From a virus, in the IMG/VR virus record IMGVR_UViG_3300044988_000030, positions 1 through 29,051 of that record: a DNA stretch of 29,051 nt. One strand, written 5' to 3'. Numbering within the stretch: the stretch's first letter is position 1; each line of letters begins with the position of its first letter. The notes beneath the pieces were generated by a model. It was not told the origin of the DNA, did no database searches, and was given only the letters and a program-made list of their open reading frames with translations. Positions 16,682 to 24,388 of this stretch are shown piece by piece. The translations under genes were made by a program, and so were the position numbers.

Positions 16682-19600
16682 TTATCCAATTCCATAAAAA
16701 CCCCAATCATTTTCAAATTTAGTAGGATCGGGTATTGTTGATAAAATATCCTCTTTAGTAAGGATATCAGATTTCTTCAAGCGTTTACCACCAACAATAG
16801 AAACACCTTCTACAGGTATTAGTCCTTTGTCTATGGCTTCTTGAAGGTATTGATCATAAAGCTCTTTAGGCAATCCACGAGCCTTCATCTCATTTAGTGT
16901 AGCTAACACTGGATTAGCATCCAATGTTTTTGCGTATAATTTACGAATACCATCACGAGCATTTAGCATATCTGCAGCATTAGCAAAGAACGCGTCATGA
17001 ATAGTACTAGTTGCAATGCCATTTTGTTTGCCCCATAGGTGAAAGTTCTTAACCAATGTAGCGTCATTTGAATGGTTACCATTAACGGCAAAAGCAGTAC
17101 GTGCCTTTCCTGCATCAGCTATATCGTTAATCTTACCATCAGCATTTACAAACTGTTCCCACCAAGTTGCTTCTGTCTTTTGAGGTATTTGCAAGATATT
17201 GTTTACCCAATTACCATCCCTGTCTTTATAAGACAATCTCTCTTCAAATGTTTGAGTAAAGTTCTGTTCAATGATTTTACCATCAAAATTAACCCAAGGT
17301 ACATTTGTCCAAGACTTAGGAAGCTTGTTAGCATAAAAGATTTCTATACCCTTAGATATTTCAATCTTATCTACAGGTTCAATTTTAAGTACTTTAAAGC
17401 CAGTACGTCTATCATCAGGGCCTTTTACACCATAGATAATATCAGCTAAAGAGCCGTCTGGTTTCCAGCCATTAAACCTTTTTAAGAACTTTTCAGTTAC
17501 TGCTTCTCCTGCCTTTAAACCTAATATCTCGCTAATACGATCAGGAAGTACATAACCTCTCTGATAAGGTCTTAGGGCAGCTGTACGGCCAATAGATTTC
17601 CAGTCAAGAGCTGCTTCAGAAGGCTTAGAATTAACTAAGAAATCTTCGGCAAGCCTGCCAAAGAACTTAGTAAAGTCTTTTAAAATAGGCACTTGTTCAC
17701 TTAGATGTTCAGACATTAGTTTTGCAATAGCAGCAAAGTCTGCTGGTGTTACAACTCTATCATATTGATGAGACATCTTTTCAACTAACTGCCTAGTCTC
17801 TGGATCGAGGAAGTAGAGCGCTTCCATAATATCGTCCCCAGGATCTTGGCCTTTATTAAAGATATCGCGTACATTTGCTCTGAGCTGTTTGAGCTGTTCA
17901 GCTGTTTCAGGATCGAAACGTTCGTATCTTGCTGCTCTTGCAGAAATCTCATTAAGTACCTTATCACGATCAGACGCTTTAACGACCAACGTGTTACCCT
18001 GCTTGTCCAAGACTTTTGATAATTTACCTTCCACATTAAGGATGCCAGTTCGTTCACCAGCACCATAAAACGTAACCATGTTCTGAGCTTTCGCAGCTTT
18101 TCGTAAATCTTTTTCATTTAACCCTAACTTCTCGTTTAATACTTTAAAACGAGGATCATTATAAGTGGCAGCAGCAATTTCATCATATAGCCTACGCTTT
18201 TGATTTGTAGGTACAACATTAGATAATTCAGCTAACTGTTTGTTCTTTGTTGTTAATGCAATAATTTGAGCACCAGAAGATGAAGCATCTTGTTCAAGCG
18301 CTAATGCAGTTTTATAGGAGTTCATTCTATTAGTTGAAGCTAAATTTTTCAAATCTGACTCAGACAAAGTGTAATGCAAAGGACTACTTCCAACATCTGA
18401 TTTAGTTTTTATTTCAAATGTTTTAGATGTTTTAGCTGCATATTTCAATCTATCTACACCTCTCGAATGCCCAACTACTAATGCTGCATTTTGATCAGGT
18501 TCAGTAAAATCTGCGCCAATGTCAAATTCAACTCGATAACCGTTATTTTCTAACTTAGCTTTTATGTCGTTATAAAACTTATCAGCTAACGGATTACCTT
18601 TTATAAACTTAGGGTTACCTTTTACAATAACAGCTAGTGGTTTTTCATTTAGATAATTATCTATCTTAGCTGACTCCATAGCAAACCTAAAGAACTTGCC
18701 TAGCTCTTCGCCATCTACTAATTGTACCATTTCTGATTCTAATATAGCGCGAATGTCAGCAGGCTTTGCACGTAACATCTTATTACCAATCTCTACCATA
18801 TCAGGCCATAGCTTATCAGCAATCTTTTGCCTACCAGTAAAGGATAATGAATTATATCGTCCTTCAAAGGTATCGTTAAGACCGCCCATGAATGCACCTA
18901 TTTGGTCTCTAAAGTTTCTGTATCCAGCCTCACCAAGCACTTTTGATTGTTCTGTATTAAGGAACGGTCTGAAGGATTCTCCTGACTGAGGACTAATGAG
19001 TCCGCGATCATATATACGAGCACGATGGTCAACAAAAGCATGGTTACTAAAAGAATATTTTCGAGTCCGTAGCCATTCCATTGATTTGAATCTTTCATAA
19101 GCATCTCCTCTTGAAGATATGTAATGTTTGTATTCATTCAATTCGTTGTACTTTTTGGCATTACCTCTGTCGTCTTCGAAGTACAATAATTTCTGAGTGA
19201 AATCATAGAAGTCTTCGTCAATTTTGTATTTAGACTTAGATGCCCAGTTTAAAGCATCTGCCAAATTCTTATCAACAAACTTCTCAGGAAAATCACCAAA
19301 ACTATTTGTAGATGTAATAGGTATACGTGTATCTTCTAAACCTAGGAGACCTCTGTCAATAAAATAAGTCTTATAGCCCTCGCGGAATATTAACTTGTTC
19401 TTATCCGTTGTAACGCCAACACGCAGGCCGACATCCACTTTCCTTGTGAGCTGTGCATACTCTTGTACACGAGGATCAGTCACACGTATGTTATATGACA
19501 GAGTGTCATAATAAGGCCCAAACAAACTGTTACTCAATCTACTTTTCATTCTTCGTTTTTGTACACCAAAGGTTTCTACTTCGAAGAATTTCTTTACATT

Positions 19601-21616
19601 CTTTGCTTCTAATAATGCCATACCTGTGCTGTACCATTCACGTCTATTACCATTTAAATTGGCAAGATTGTATAAATCTCTGCCAAGTGCTACAGCAAAT
19701 TGATCTCTATCAGGCATATCAGCAAGACTCAGCCTATGAGCAAATTTCAAATAAAATTGTGTTAAAGCTTCTTCGCTGATACGTGGCTTACCATTTGGCA
19801 ACAACTTAAGTTTAAGCGGTATTTTATAGTCAAAGGTATTGCGCAATTCTCTGGCTATTTTAGGCGCAGTGGAATCTTCCCAGTTATTCTTAGCACGTAT
19901 ATTGCTGATAAAGTTATCATGCAAGTCTTGTAACTGAGTAGGGCCTAAGATAGGATCAATGTAATTATCTTGCTTAAGCTTTTTAAGTACATCAATATCA
20001 GCACGTAGTTGTGTTTCTAATGAATCAGATACATTCATTACATCAAACTTAATTTGGCCCTGAACAACAGCTTTAAAATTATTCCACTGCTCGCCATTAT
20101 TTCTAAACCTAGTAAAGATAATACGGAGATTATCTGCTACTACAGCTCTCTCATTTGCACCCATCTTTTCATCAAGGCTACCAACAAAATTTTCGATAAA
20201 ATCCTTATCTGCCTGTTTTAATGTTGGACTTTCGCGTAATAGTCTAAGGTTATTATTTAGTACTTGTACGTTAGGCTGGTATAGCCTTGTGTCTTCGTAA
20301 CGGCCTGTAACTGGATTAAAGACTGTTTGATCTTCAGTCGGGAGATTGTTTAGCACTCGTGATTTGGTAGCTTTCTTGGTGTGTATGAGGGCACCGCGAT
20401 AGTTTGTGAGTGATAGAGTACCATCTAATTCTCCAGCTTGTAATAAATAATAATCTCTTAATGTTTTTACTAATTCTTTATTATCAAATAAATCTTCAGG
20501 TGTCATTATCGGCAATTGCATTGCATCTAACTTAGCCTTAGCATTGGCAAACTTCTGGGTATCATTAGGAAGTACATAAGTAGAATCTGTCATCTTACGT
20601 AACTCTTTGATACCTATTGTATTGCCTTCATCATTAGTAAATTTGTCTAAAGTAAGTTGTTGAGAATTAAACATACCTACTTTCTTATAATCACCTAAGT
20701 GTCTTAGTTGAACATCTTGTGGTTGTCTTAGCAGCCAGTCGTTATAGCTTTCTTTTAGTGGAGTATTGCCATCATAGAAAGCCTTTTGTTTATCCGTAAG
20801 TCCTGCTAAGTTTCGCTTACGTATTTGAGCAACACTTTCTAATTTAGAAATATCATCCCATGATTTAAATACAGGTGTTGTTGTAGAACGGCAATGCCAA
20901 TGAGCTGGAGGCAAGTGTACAACATCTCCTATCTCATAAATATGGCCATCTCTTCCTGCACACAAAGGTGTAGTACGAGCATCAAGTACCGCAACGTATT
21001 CCCAACCTAATAGTGCTTTTGCATTAGCTTTATATATTGCGTGGTCAGCCTGATTTGTTACAGAAGTAACTGCAGTAATGACTAAGCCTTTTGCTTGGTT
21101 TCTAGTTATATTGTGAACATTTCCTGTACGTACTGCTAATGCTATTTCATCAATAGTATTACCATCTGCAATTCCTTTTCGAATTACAGCTTCAATTCTA
21201 ATCTTCTCATTTTTAGAAATACCTTGCCACCCTTGTTCCATTGTTTGATTTTTATAGAGCGGATTAGCAAGCGCAATTTCTTCAGCAACACGAACTTTAG
21301 GCCGTTCAGTACGCCATATATGCCCCATTGCTACTTCTACTTTTTGGTAAGCAAAAGAGAGTTGATCTGTAGTCAAAGACAGTAAATCCTTCTCTACTGA
21401 GTTGTTAATTTGTGAATACGTTCTATGCAACTCTTTATCTAATGCAGCTTTAAAAGGATTCATACCCTCAAAAGCTTTTATTAATTTGTCCAGACGAAGG
21501 ATATGGCCATCAATGATTACATCAACCTTACCAACTACCCTTCTCTCATGTAGTCGTAGCATTGCTGCGCGATCTAGTGTTTTATCATAAATTTGTGTAT
21601 TAGCATTAATGGCCAC
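16682..21616 (-). CDS. MuF minor head domain fused to a T7/N4-type single-subunit RNA polymerase
   Basis: A 1644-residue protein. Residues ~80-250 are a phage MuF (Mu gpF/SPP1 gp7-like) domain, ending in VLDARTTPLCAGRDGHIYEI and LPPAHWHCRSTTTPV. The gene follows the portal, as MuF genes do. Residues ~780-1644 are a single-subunit DNA-dependent RNA polymerase: a T7-like WASKSKYKIDEDFYDF segment (790-805); the DxxGR region as VDHRARIY (862-869); motif A LALEQDASSSGAQ with metal ligand Asp1110; motif B Arg1172-x3-Lys1176-x7-Tyr1184-Gly1185; FAVNGNHSNDATLV (1509-1522, like T7 NFVHSQDGSHLR); motif C TIHDAFF with His1540-Asp1541. Residues ~300-780 are unassigned and may include the polymerase N-terminal domain. 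All catalytic residues are present, so it is probably active. About 356 residues separate motifs B and C, versus ~172 in T7. Packaging in the head and injection with DNA are inferred. Confidence 0.9.
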   Translation of the reverse strand: MAINANTQIYDKTLDRAAMLRLHERRVVGKVDVIIDGHILRLDKLIKAFEGMNPFKAALDKELHRTYSQINNSVEKDLLSLTTDQLSFAYQKVEVAMGHIWRTERPKVRVAEEIALANPLYKNQTMEQGWQGISKNEKIRIEAVIRKGIADGNTIDEIALAVRTGNVHNITRNQAKGLVITAVTSVTNQADHAIYKANAKALLGWEYVAVLDARTTPLCAGRDGHIYEIGDVVHLPPAHWHCRSTTTPVFKSWDDISKLESVAQIRKRNLAGLTDKQKAFYDGNTPLKESYNDWLLRQPQDVQLRHLGDYKKVGMFNSQQLTLDKFTNDEGNTIGIKELRKMTDSTYVLPNDTQKFANAKAKLDAMQLPIMTPEDLFDNKELVKTLRDYYLLQAGELDGTLSLTNYRGALIHTKKATKSRVLNNLPTEDQTVFNPVTGRYEDTRLYQPNVQVLNNNLRLLRESPTLKQADKDFIENFVGSLDEKMGANERAVVADNLRIIFTRFRNNGEQWNNFKAVVQGQIKFDVMNVSDSLETQLRADIDVLKKLKQDNYIDPILGPTQLQDLHDNFISNIRAKNNWEDSTAPKIARELRNTFDYKIPLKLKLLPNGKPRISEEALTQFYLKFAHRLSLADMPDRDQFAVALGRDLYNLANLNGNRREWYSTGMALLEAKNVKKFFEVETFGVQKRRMKSRLSNSLFGPYYDTLSYNIRVTDPRVQEYAQLTRKVDVGLRVGVTTDKNKLIFREGYKTYFIDRGLLGLEDTRIPITSTNSFGDFPEKFVDKNLADALNWASKSKYKIDEDFYDFTQKLLYFEDDRGNAKKYNELNEYKHYISSRGDAYERFKSMEWLRTRKYSFSNHAFVDHRARIYDRGLISPQSGESFRPFLNTEQSKVLGEAGYRNFRDQIGAFMGGLNDTFEGRYNSLSFTGRQKIADKLWPDMVEIGNKMLRAKPADIRAILESEMVQLVDGEELGKFFRFAMESAKIDNYLNEKPLAVIVKGNPKFIKGNPLADKFYNDIKAKLENNGYRVEFDIGADFTEPDQNAALVVGHSRGVDRLKYAAKTSKTFEIKTKSDVGSSPLHYTLSESDLKNLASTNRMNSYKTALALEQDASSSGAQIIALTTKNKQLAELSNVVPTNQKRRLYDEIAAATYNDPRFKVLNEKLGLNEKDLRKAAKAQNMVTFYGAGERTGILNVEGKLSKVLDKQGNTLVVKASDRDKVLNEISARAARYERFDPETAEQLKQLRANVRDIFNKGQDPGDDIMEALYFLDPETRQLVEKMSHQYDRVVTPADFAAIAKLMSEHLSEQVPILKDFTKFFGRLAEDFLVNSKPSEAALDWKSIGRTAALRPYQRGYVLPDRISEILGLKAGEAVTEKFLKRFNGWKPDGSLADIIYGVKGPDDRRTGFKVLKIEPVDKIEISKGIEIFYANKLPKSWTNVPWVNFDGKIIEQNFTQTFEERLSYKDRDGNWVNNILQIPQKTEATWWEQFVNADGKINDIADAGKARTAFAVNGNHSNDATLVKNFHLWGKQNGIATSTIHDAFFANAADMLNARDGIRKLYAKTLDANPVLATLNEMKARGLPKELYDQYLQEAIDKGLIPVEGVSIVGGKRLKKSDILTKEDILSTIPDPTKFENDWGFYGIG
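18377..18640 (-). other. Inserted alpha/beta-like domain inside the polymerase (residues ~993-1080)
   Basis: Between the segment ELGKFFRFAMESAKIDNYL (equivalent to T7 PFCFLAFCFEYAG) and motif A lies an extra ~85-residue block: PLAVIVKGNPKF, a helix, GYRVEFDIGADF, then AALVVGHSRGVDRLKYA. In T7 RNA polymerase these two flanks are nearly adjacent. Alternating beta strands and helices suggest a compact alpha/beta module. GHSRG looks like a nucleophile elbow, and RGVDRL resembles the G-x-RGxD-x-L turn of SLOG-type Rossmann proteins; I cannot decide between them. Confidence 0.6.
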
Positions 21617-21627
21617 GGTAAATACCT

Positions 21628-23223
21628 CTATTCTTTAATTGGTTTAGCTTTCTGCCCCTGTTTAGCAGCTTCTAATTGCATTGAATATTGATCATTGTAT
21701 TTTGTAGAGGCTGGGATAATCAGCTCATCTTGATTAATTTGTCCCATAGCTTCTTCATCATCATACTCAGCATTAAGTATATCATTTGCTTTAAGCATTT
21801 GTAACCACACTGGTCTAGGCAACAAGCCTGATTGATACCATTGTGTAATTAAGTTTAACCACTCAGCACCTAATGGTACTGGATCAAAGTCTGCAGATAG
21901 TTCAAACTTGATATCACAAGCCTTGCAGTCTATATTATACCGCCAGTTTAGCATTAAACATATTGCTTGTTTCATTGTATTAGATATTTTGGTACTAAGA
22001 ACAGCAAGCTGTGCTGTCTGAGATGCATTACGCAATTCTAATGCAATACCAGATTGTTCATTTTCTGTTGTTAGCATTCTAATGCCAAGCTTAGCCATTT
22101 CATCCATTGTAGATAAAATTGCAGCTTGCATGTCGGATAGTGCGGCTGTAGGTGTTTCTAGTACAGTTGCAGTATCGCCTTGTCTTAACCGTATCCAAGA
22201 GCCTAAGCCTGCTTGTACAATATCATCAAACTCTTCATCAGGCATATCAGAAGCAATAACAGGAGTGTAGGTAGAAGCACCATACAATAGATGATTCCTT
22301 CTACTAATTTTATTATATAAGCTAATTTCTTTATCAACGATTGGAGAAAGCAATGGAGTAACTGGTGTAATGTTTCCATTTAAAGGCCACGCAGGTATGT
22401 GATTTAGTTTTTCGCCATTTGCCAAAATATTATCAATTACTTCTATAAGCTGAAATCCTCCTGCTGGAAGCAACCTGTCATTCTTGTTTGCAGCGTCACC
22501 TGGCTTTAGGGTTTGATCACCATTATCTGCAATTGTGCCTTGATAAATACGAATTCTATACTCATCACTCTCATCTAGCTCATGCACCCAAACTGCAGGT
22601 ACCCGAATTGCATGGAATTCATTTGTAGTATAGTCATCCATATATCCTTTTACAATAACCCTGTTTAATACTGTTTTGCCAAACATATTTGTACGTGTAG
22701 ACCAATTTATAATTGTTTCAGCTTTCTGTAAAATAGGGTAAGGCTTTATTTGCTCTTTGGTTTCTTTATCAAGAAGATCTGAATTAGAAACACGGGGATA
22801 ATCAATGAAAACCCAAGCACGTGACGTTTGTACTTCTTCCCACAAAATATCATCTAAGAAAGCCACTAAAGTAGAGTCATCTCTGCCTATGTTATTTGTT
22901 ATCCAATCTAATGCATCTTCTGGAGCATTTTCTGGTAACTCTACAATAGGTGGTTTTCTTAACATACCGCCTACTAACATTTTTGCAAATTGTGCAGTAA
23001 TGCCGGGCAGCTCTGCTTCTGCTTTATAGAAATCGTACTGAGCACCACTCATTGAAGGAGAAAAAGGTATTAAAAGATTAGACATCCGAATCAAATCTAA
23101 ATGTCCATCTAATTCTTTGACTGCGCGTTCACCATTACAAACAGCACGACTTTTAGCCCACGAAGATATAAAATGAATGTATGTCTGACAAGGATCTGCT
23201 ACTGTTTTAACGGTGCCTGTCAT
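21628..23223 (-). CDS. Portal protein (DUF4055 family)
   Basis: A 531-residue protein, expected to form the dodecameric ring through which DNA is packaged and ejected. It has the DUF4055 pattern: an N-terminal W-x5-CNGERAVKELDGHL segment, the AKMLVGGMLRKPPIVELPE motif (~residues 82-100), EEVQTSRAWVFIDYP (~128-142) and a late helical region with ALELRNASQTAQLAVLSTKI. The C-terminus is basic and polar. It directly precedes the MuF-polymerase gene (11 bases), the usual portal-MuF order, and starts 1 base after the 65-residue gene. Confidence 0.9.
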   Translation of the reverse strand: MTGTVKTVADPCQTYIHFISSWAKSRAVCNGERAVKELDGHLDLIRMSNLLIPFSPSMSGAQYDFYKAEAELPGITAQFAKMLVGGMLRKPPIVELPENAPEDALDWITNNIGRDDSTLVAFLDDILWEEVQTSRAWVFIDYPRVSNSDLLDKETKEQIKPYPILQKAETIINWSTRTNMFGKTVLNRVIVKGYMDDYTTNEFHAIRVPAVWVHELDESDEYRIRIYQGTIADNGDQTLKPGDAANKNDRLLPAGGFQLIEVIDNILANGEKLNHIPAWPLNGNITPVTPLLSPIVDKEISLYNKISRRNHLLYGASTYTPVIASDMPDEEFDDIVQAGLGSWIRLRQGDTATVLETPTAALSDMQAAILSTMDEMAKLGIRMLTTENEQSGIALELRNASQTAQLAVLSTKISNTMKQAICLMLNWRYNIDCKACDIKFELSADFDPVPLGAEWLNLITQWYQSGLLPRPVWLQMLKANDILNAEYDDEEAMGQINQDELIIPASTKYNDQYSMQLEAAKQGQKAKPIKE

Positions 23224-23224
23224 C

Positions 23225-23422
23225 TTAGCCTCTCATAGCTTTGTTAAACTCATCCATTGTTCCCTCAAAGGTTTCTCCAGAAACAGGGCTATGCGCTGTT
23301 ACTACGCCATCTGCACTTATTGCTAAGTCCCAATCAGAAGGTGTTTGACAATAGAATGGTGCAATCTCAACAGTGTTGACTTTAGCAACTGGTACTGCTT
23401 TTGGTTCAATTAATTCACTCAT
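23225..23422 (-). CDS. Small protein of unknown function before the portal
   Basis: A 65-residue protein. The N-terminal ~25 residues are polar and Val/Lys-rich. The rest reads DWDLAISADGVVTAHSPVSG, then ETFEGTMDEFNKAMRG, a pattern I have seen in short phage proteins near structural genes, of unknown role. The ATG overlaps the endolysin stop (ATGA) and its stop lies 1 base before the portal ATG, so it is translated within the same operon. No membrane segment is visible, so it is not an obvious holin. Confidence 0.75.
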   Translation of the reverse strand: MSELIEPKAVPVAKVNTVEIAPFYCQTPSDWDLAISADGVVTAHSPVSGETFEGTMDEFNKAMRG

Positions 23423-23874
23423 TTTGTAAGTCCTAAAAATTTGTTTGATTCACGTTTGCGTCTATTGGTCAAGCCGACAACTACCTTACCGTTATCTTTA
23501 TTCCATCTAAGGAATTGAGCAGCCACTTGTTCTTTCGGTGCGCCTGCATTTAATAAACGTAATAGTGTAGAGCCTTTGAAAGCAGGGCCACCAATATTAT
23601 ATGTTAATTCGACCAATGCATCGAATTCGTTTTGGGTTAAGGATACAGTAACAGACTTGTCTACTGCGCTTACGTATTGCTTAAGGGTAACCTTGAAAAG
23701 CTGTAACGCTCGTTCCTTAGTAATGGGAGCGTCTTTCATAGTAACTTTGGTACCATCTTCATAGAAGGTACTGCCAAAGCCAATAGTAGGGACGCCCTCA
23801 CCATCTGGATACGGTTGCGATCTAAACCCTTCAGAACCTTTTAAGTCTTCTGCGCCTTTATCGCTAAGTTCCAT
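23419..23874 (-). CDS. Endolysin, T4-type lysozyme (GH24)
   Basis: A 151-residue muramidase that cleaves peptidoglycan glycan strands at the end of infection. The GH24 catalytic triad has the canonical spacing: Glu15 (in KGSEGFRSQPYPD), Asp24 and Thr30 (in GVPTIGFGS), equal to E-8-D-5-T of T4 lysozyme Glu11/Asp20/Thr26. Further family marks are FDALVELTYNIG (~103-114) and the C-terminal GLTNRRKRESNKFLG. No signal peptide or SAR anchor is evident, so release would need a holin. It lies in the head gene region ahead of the portal rather than at the end of the tail genes. Confidence 0.93.
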   Translation of the reverse strand: MELSDKGAEDLKGSEGFRSQPYPDGEGVPTIGFGSTFYEDGTKVTMKDAPITKERALQLFKVTLKQYVSAVDKSVTVSLTQNEFDALVELTYNIGGPAFKGSTLLRLLNAGAPKEQVAAQFLRWNKDNGKVVVGLTNRRKRESNKFLGLTK

Positions 23875-23876
23875 AA

Positions 23877-24044
23877 TTAAGCCGCTGTAATAGCTGCAAC
23901 AGCAACGCCAATAGCAACTTCTTTTGCCACGTCTTGTACATCAGGGTTAGTCACAACTTTTTCTGCAACATCTGCTGCTTCGTGTACAGTGTGATTAATA
24001 GCTTTTCCTGCGTCTTTAAATGCTTTGTCTAAACTGTTTTTCAT
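23877..24044 (-). CDS. 55-residue protein upstream of the endolysin, possible lysis accessory protein
   Basis: A short gene with an AGAGGA ribosome site, whose start overlaps the preceding 35-codon gene (ATGA) and whose stop lies 2 bases before the endolysin ATG. The protein is amphipathic and charged up to about residue 42, then ends in a short hydrophobic stretch VAIGVAVAAITAA that could associate with the membrane. Its place beside the endolysin makes a holin-related role possible, but one 13-residue hydrophobic tail is short for a transmembrane segment. I do not recognise the family. Confidence 0.65.
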   Translation of the reverse strand: MKNSLDKAFKDAGKAINHTVHEAADVAEKVVTNPDVQDVAKEVAIGVAVAAITAA

Positions 24045-24148
24045 AATAGTTCCTCTACGATTGTTTCAACAACTTCTTCAACCACATCGTCGGGCACCAC
24101 AAGATCAACGACTTCTTCAATAATATCTTCTAAAATATTTGCGTACAT
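24041..24148 (-). CDS. 35-residue acidic amphipathic peptide upstream of the lysis genes
   Basis: A tiny gene with a strong AGGAG ribosome site 7 bases before its ATG; its stop overlaps the next start (TTATGA). The product, MYANILEDIIEEVVDLVV then PDDVVEEVVETIVEEL, is two repeats of an acidic/aliphatic pattern and would form an amphipathic helical hairpin. It may pair with the basic/hydrophobic 55-residue product. The function is unknown; the ribosome site and coupling are the main evidence that it is a real gene. It is the first gene after the 24170-24188 hairpin. Confidence 0.6.
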   Translation of the reverse strand: MYANILEDIIEEVVDLVVPDDVVEEVVETIVEELL

Positions 24149-24169
24149 TGTAAACTCCTAGGTTGGTTT

Positions 24170-24188
24170 GCTAAGTAACCTACTTAGC
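24170..24188 (-). promoter_or_regulatory. Perfect hairpin with 3-base loop; candidate hairpin promoter
   Basis: On the minus strand GCTAAGTA - GGT - TACTTAGC: a perfect 8-bp stem with loop GGT, centre G at 24179. It lies 22 bases upstream of the 35-codon gene ATG. Neither strand has a T run after it, so it is not a standard terminator. By the N4 rule (loop centre at -11) transcription would start near 24168, leaving a 20-base leader with the AGGAG site. The promoter role is inference. Confidence 0.4.
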
Positions 24189-24196
24189 GAGGGAAT

Positions 24197-24210
24197 AGGG
24201 AGTAGTCCCT
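24197..24210 (-). other. Short hairpin just after the 58-residue gene
   Basis: AGGGA - CTAC - TCCCT on the minus strand, a 5-bp stem with 4-base loop, begins 1 base after the TAA of the 58-codon gene. It is not followed by a T run. It may protect the 3' end of the upstream mRNA, or mean nothing. Confidence 0.35.
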
Positions 24211-24211
24211 G

Positions 24212-24388
24212 TTATATAATTAAATTGGCAGGCGCTTCCTGTACAGGTATGCCTCCAATAACCTCAGCAATATTGCCATTAGCTAGCCATTCTAAATACT
24301 GAGTATAGTCAGAATTATTTTCATCTAAAGGAATCACTGCATTATCTATTGTTCTGAGAACCGATCGATCATCTATTAATTTATACAC
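24212..24388 (-). CDS. Small tail-associated protein (GTG start)
   Basis: A 58-residue protein, MYKLIDDRSVLRTIDNAVIP then DENNSDYTQYLEWLANGNIA, a pattern commonly found in small proteins encoded next to tail fibre genes of phages (VIRxxDxAxIPxDxxNxDYxxYLxWLAxGN). The start is GTG, immediately after the TAA of the preceding gene, with GGAG 6 bases upstream; no suitable ATG is available. Its role may be fibre assembly, but this is not established. Confidence 0.75.
   Translation of the reverse strand: MYKLIDDRSVLRTIDNAVIPLDENNSDYTQYLEWLANGNIAEVIGGIPVQEAPANLII

Noticed and set aside
18456-18500. GHSRG in the polymerase insert as proof of a lipase/esterase
   Set aside because: The block is too short for a full alpha/beta hydrolase and no Asp/His partners can be placed; only a module of unknown function is claimed.
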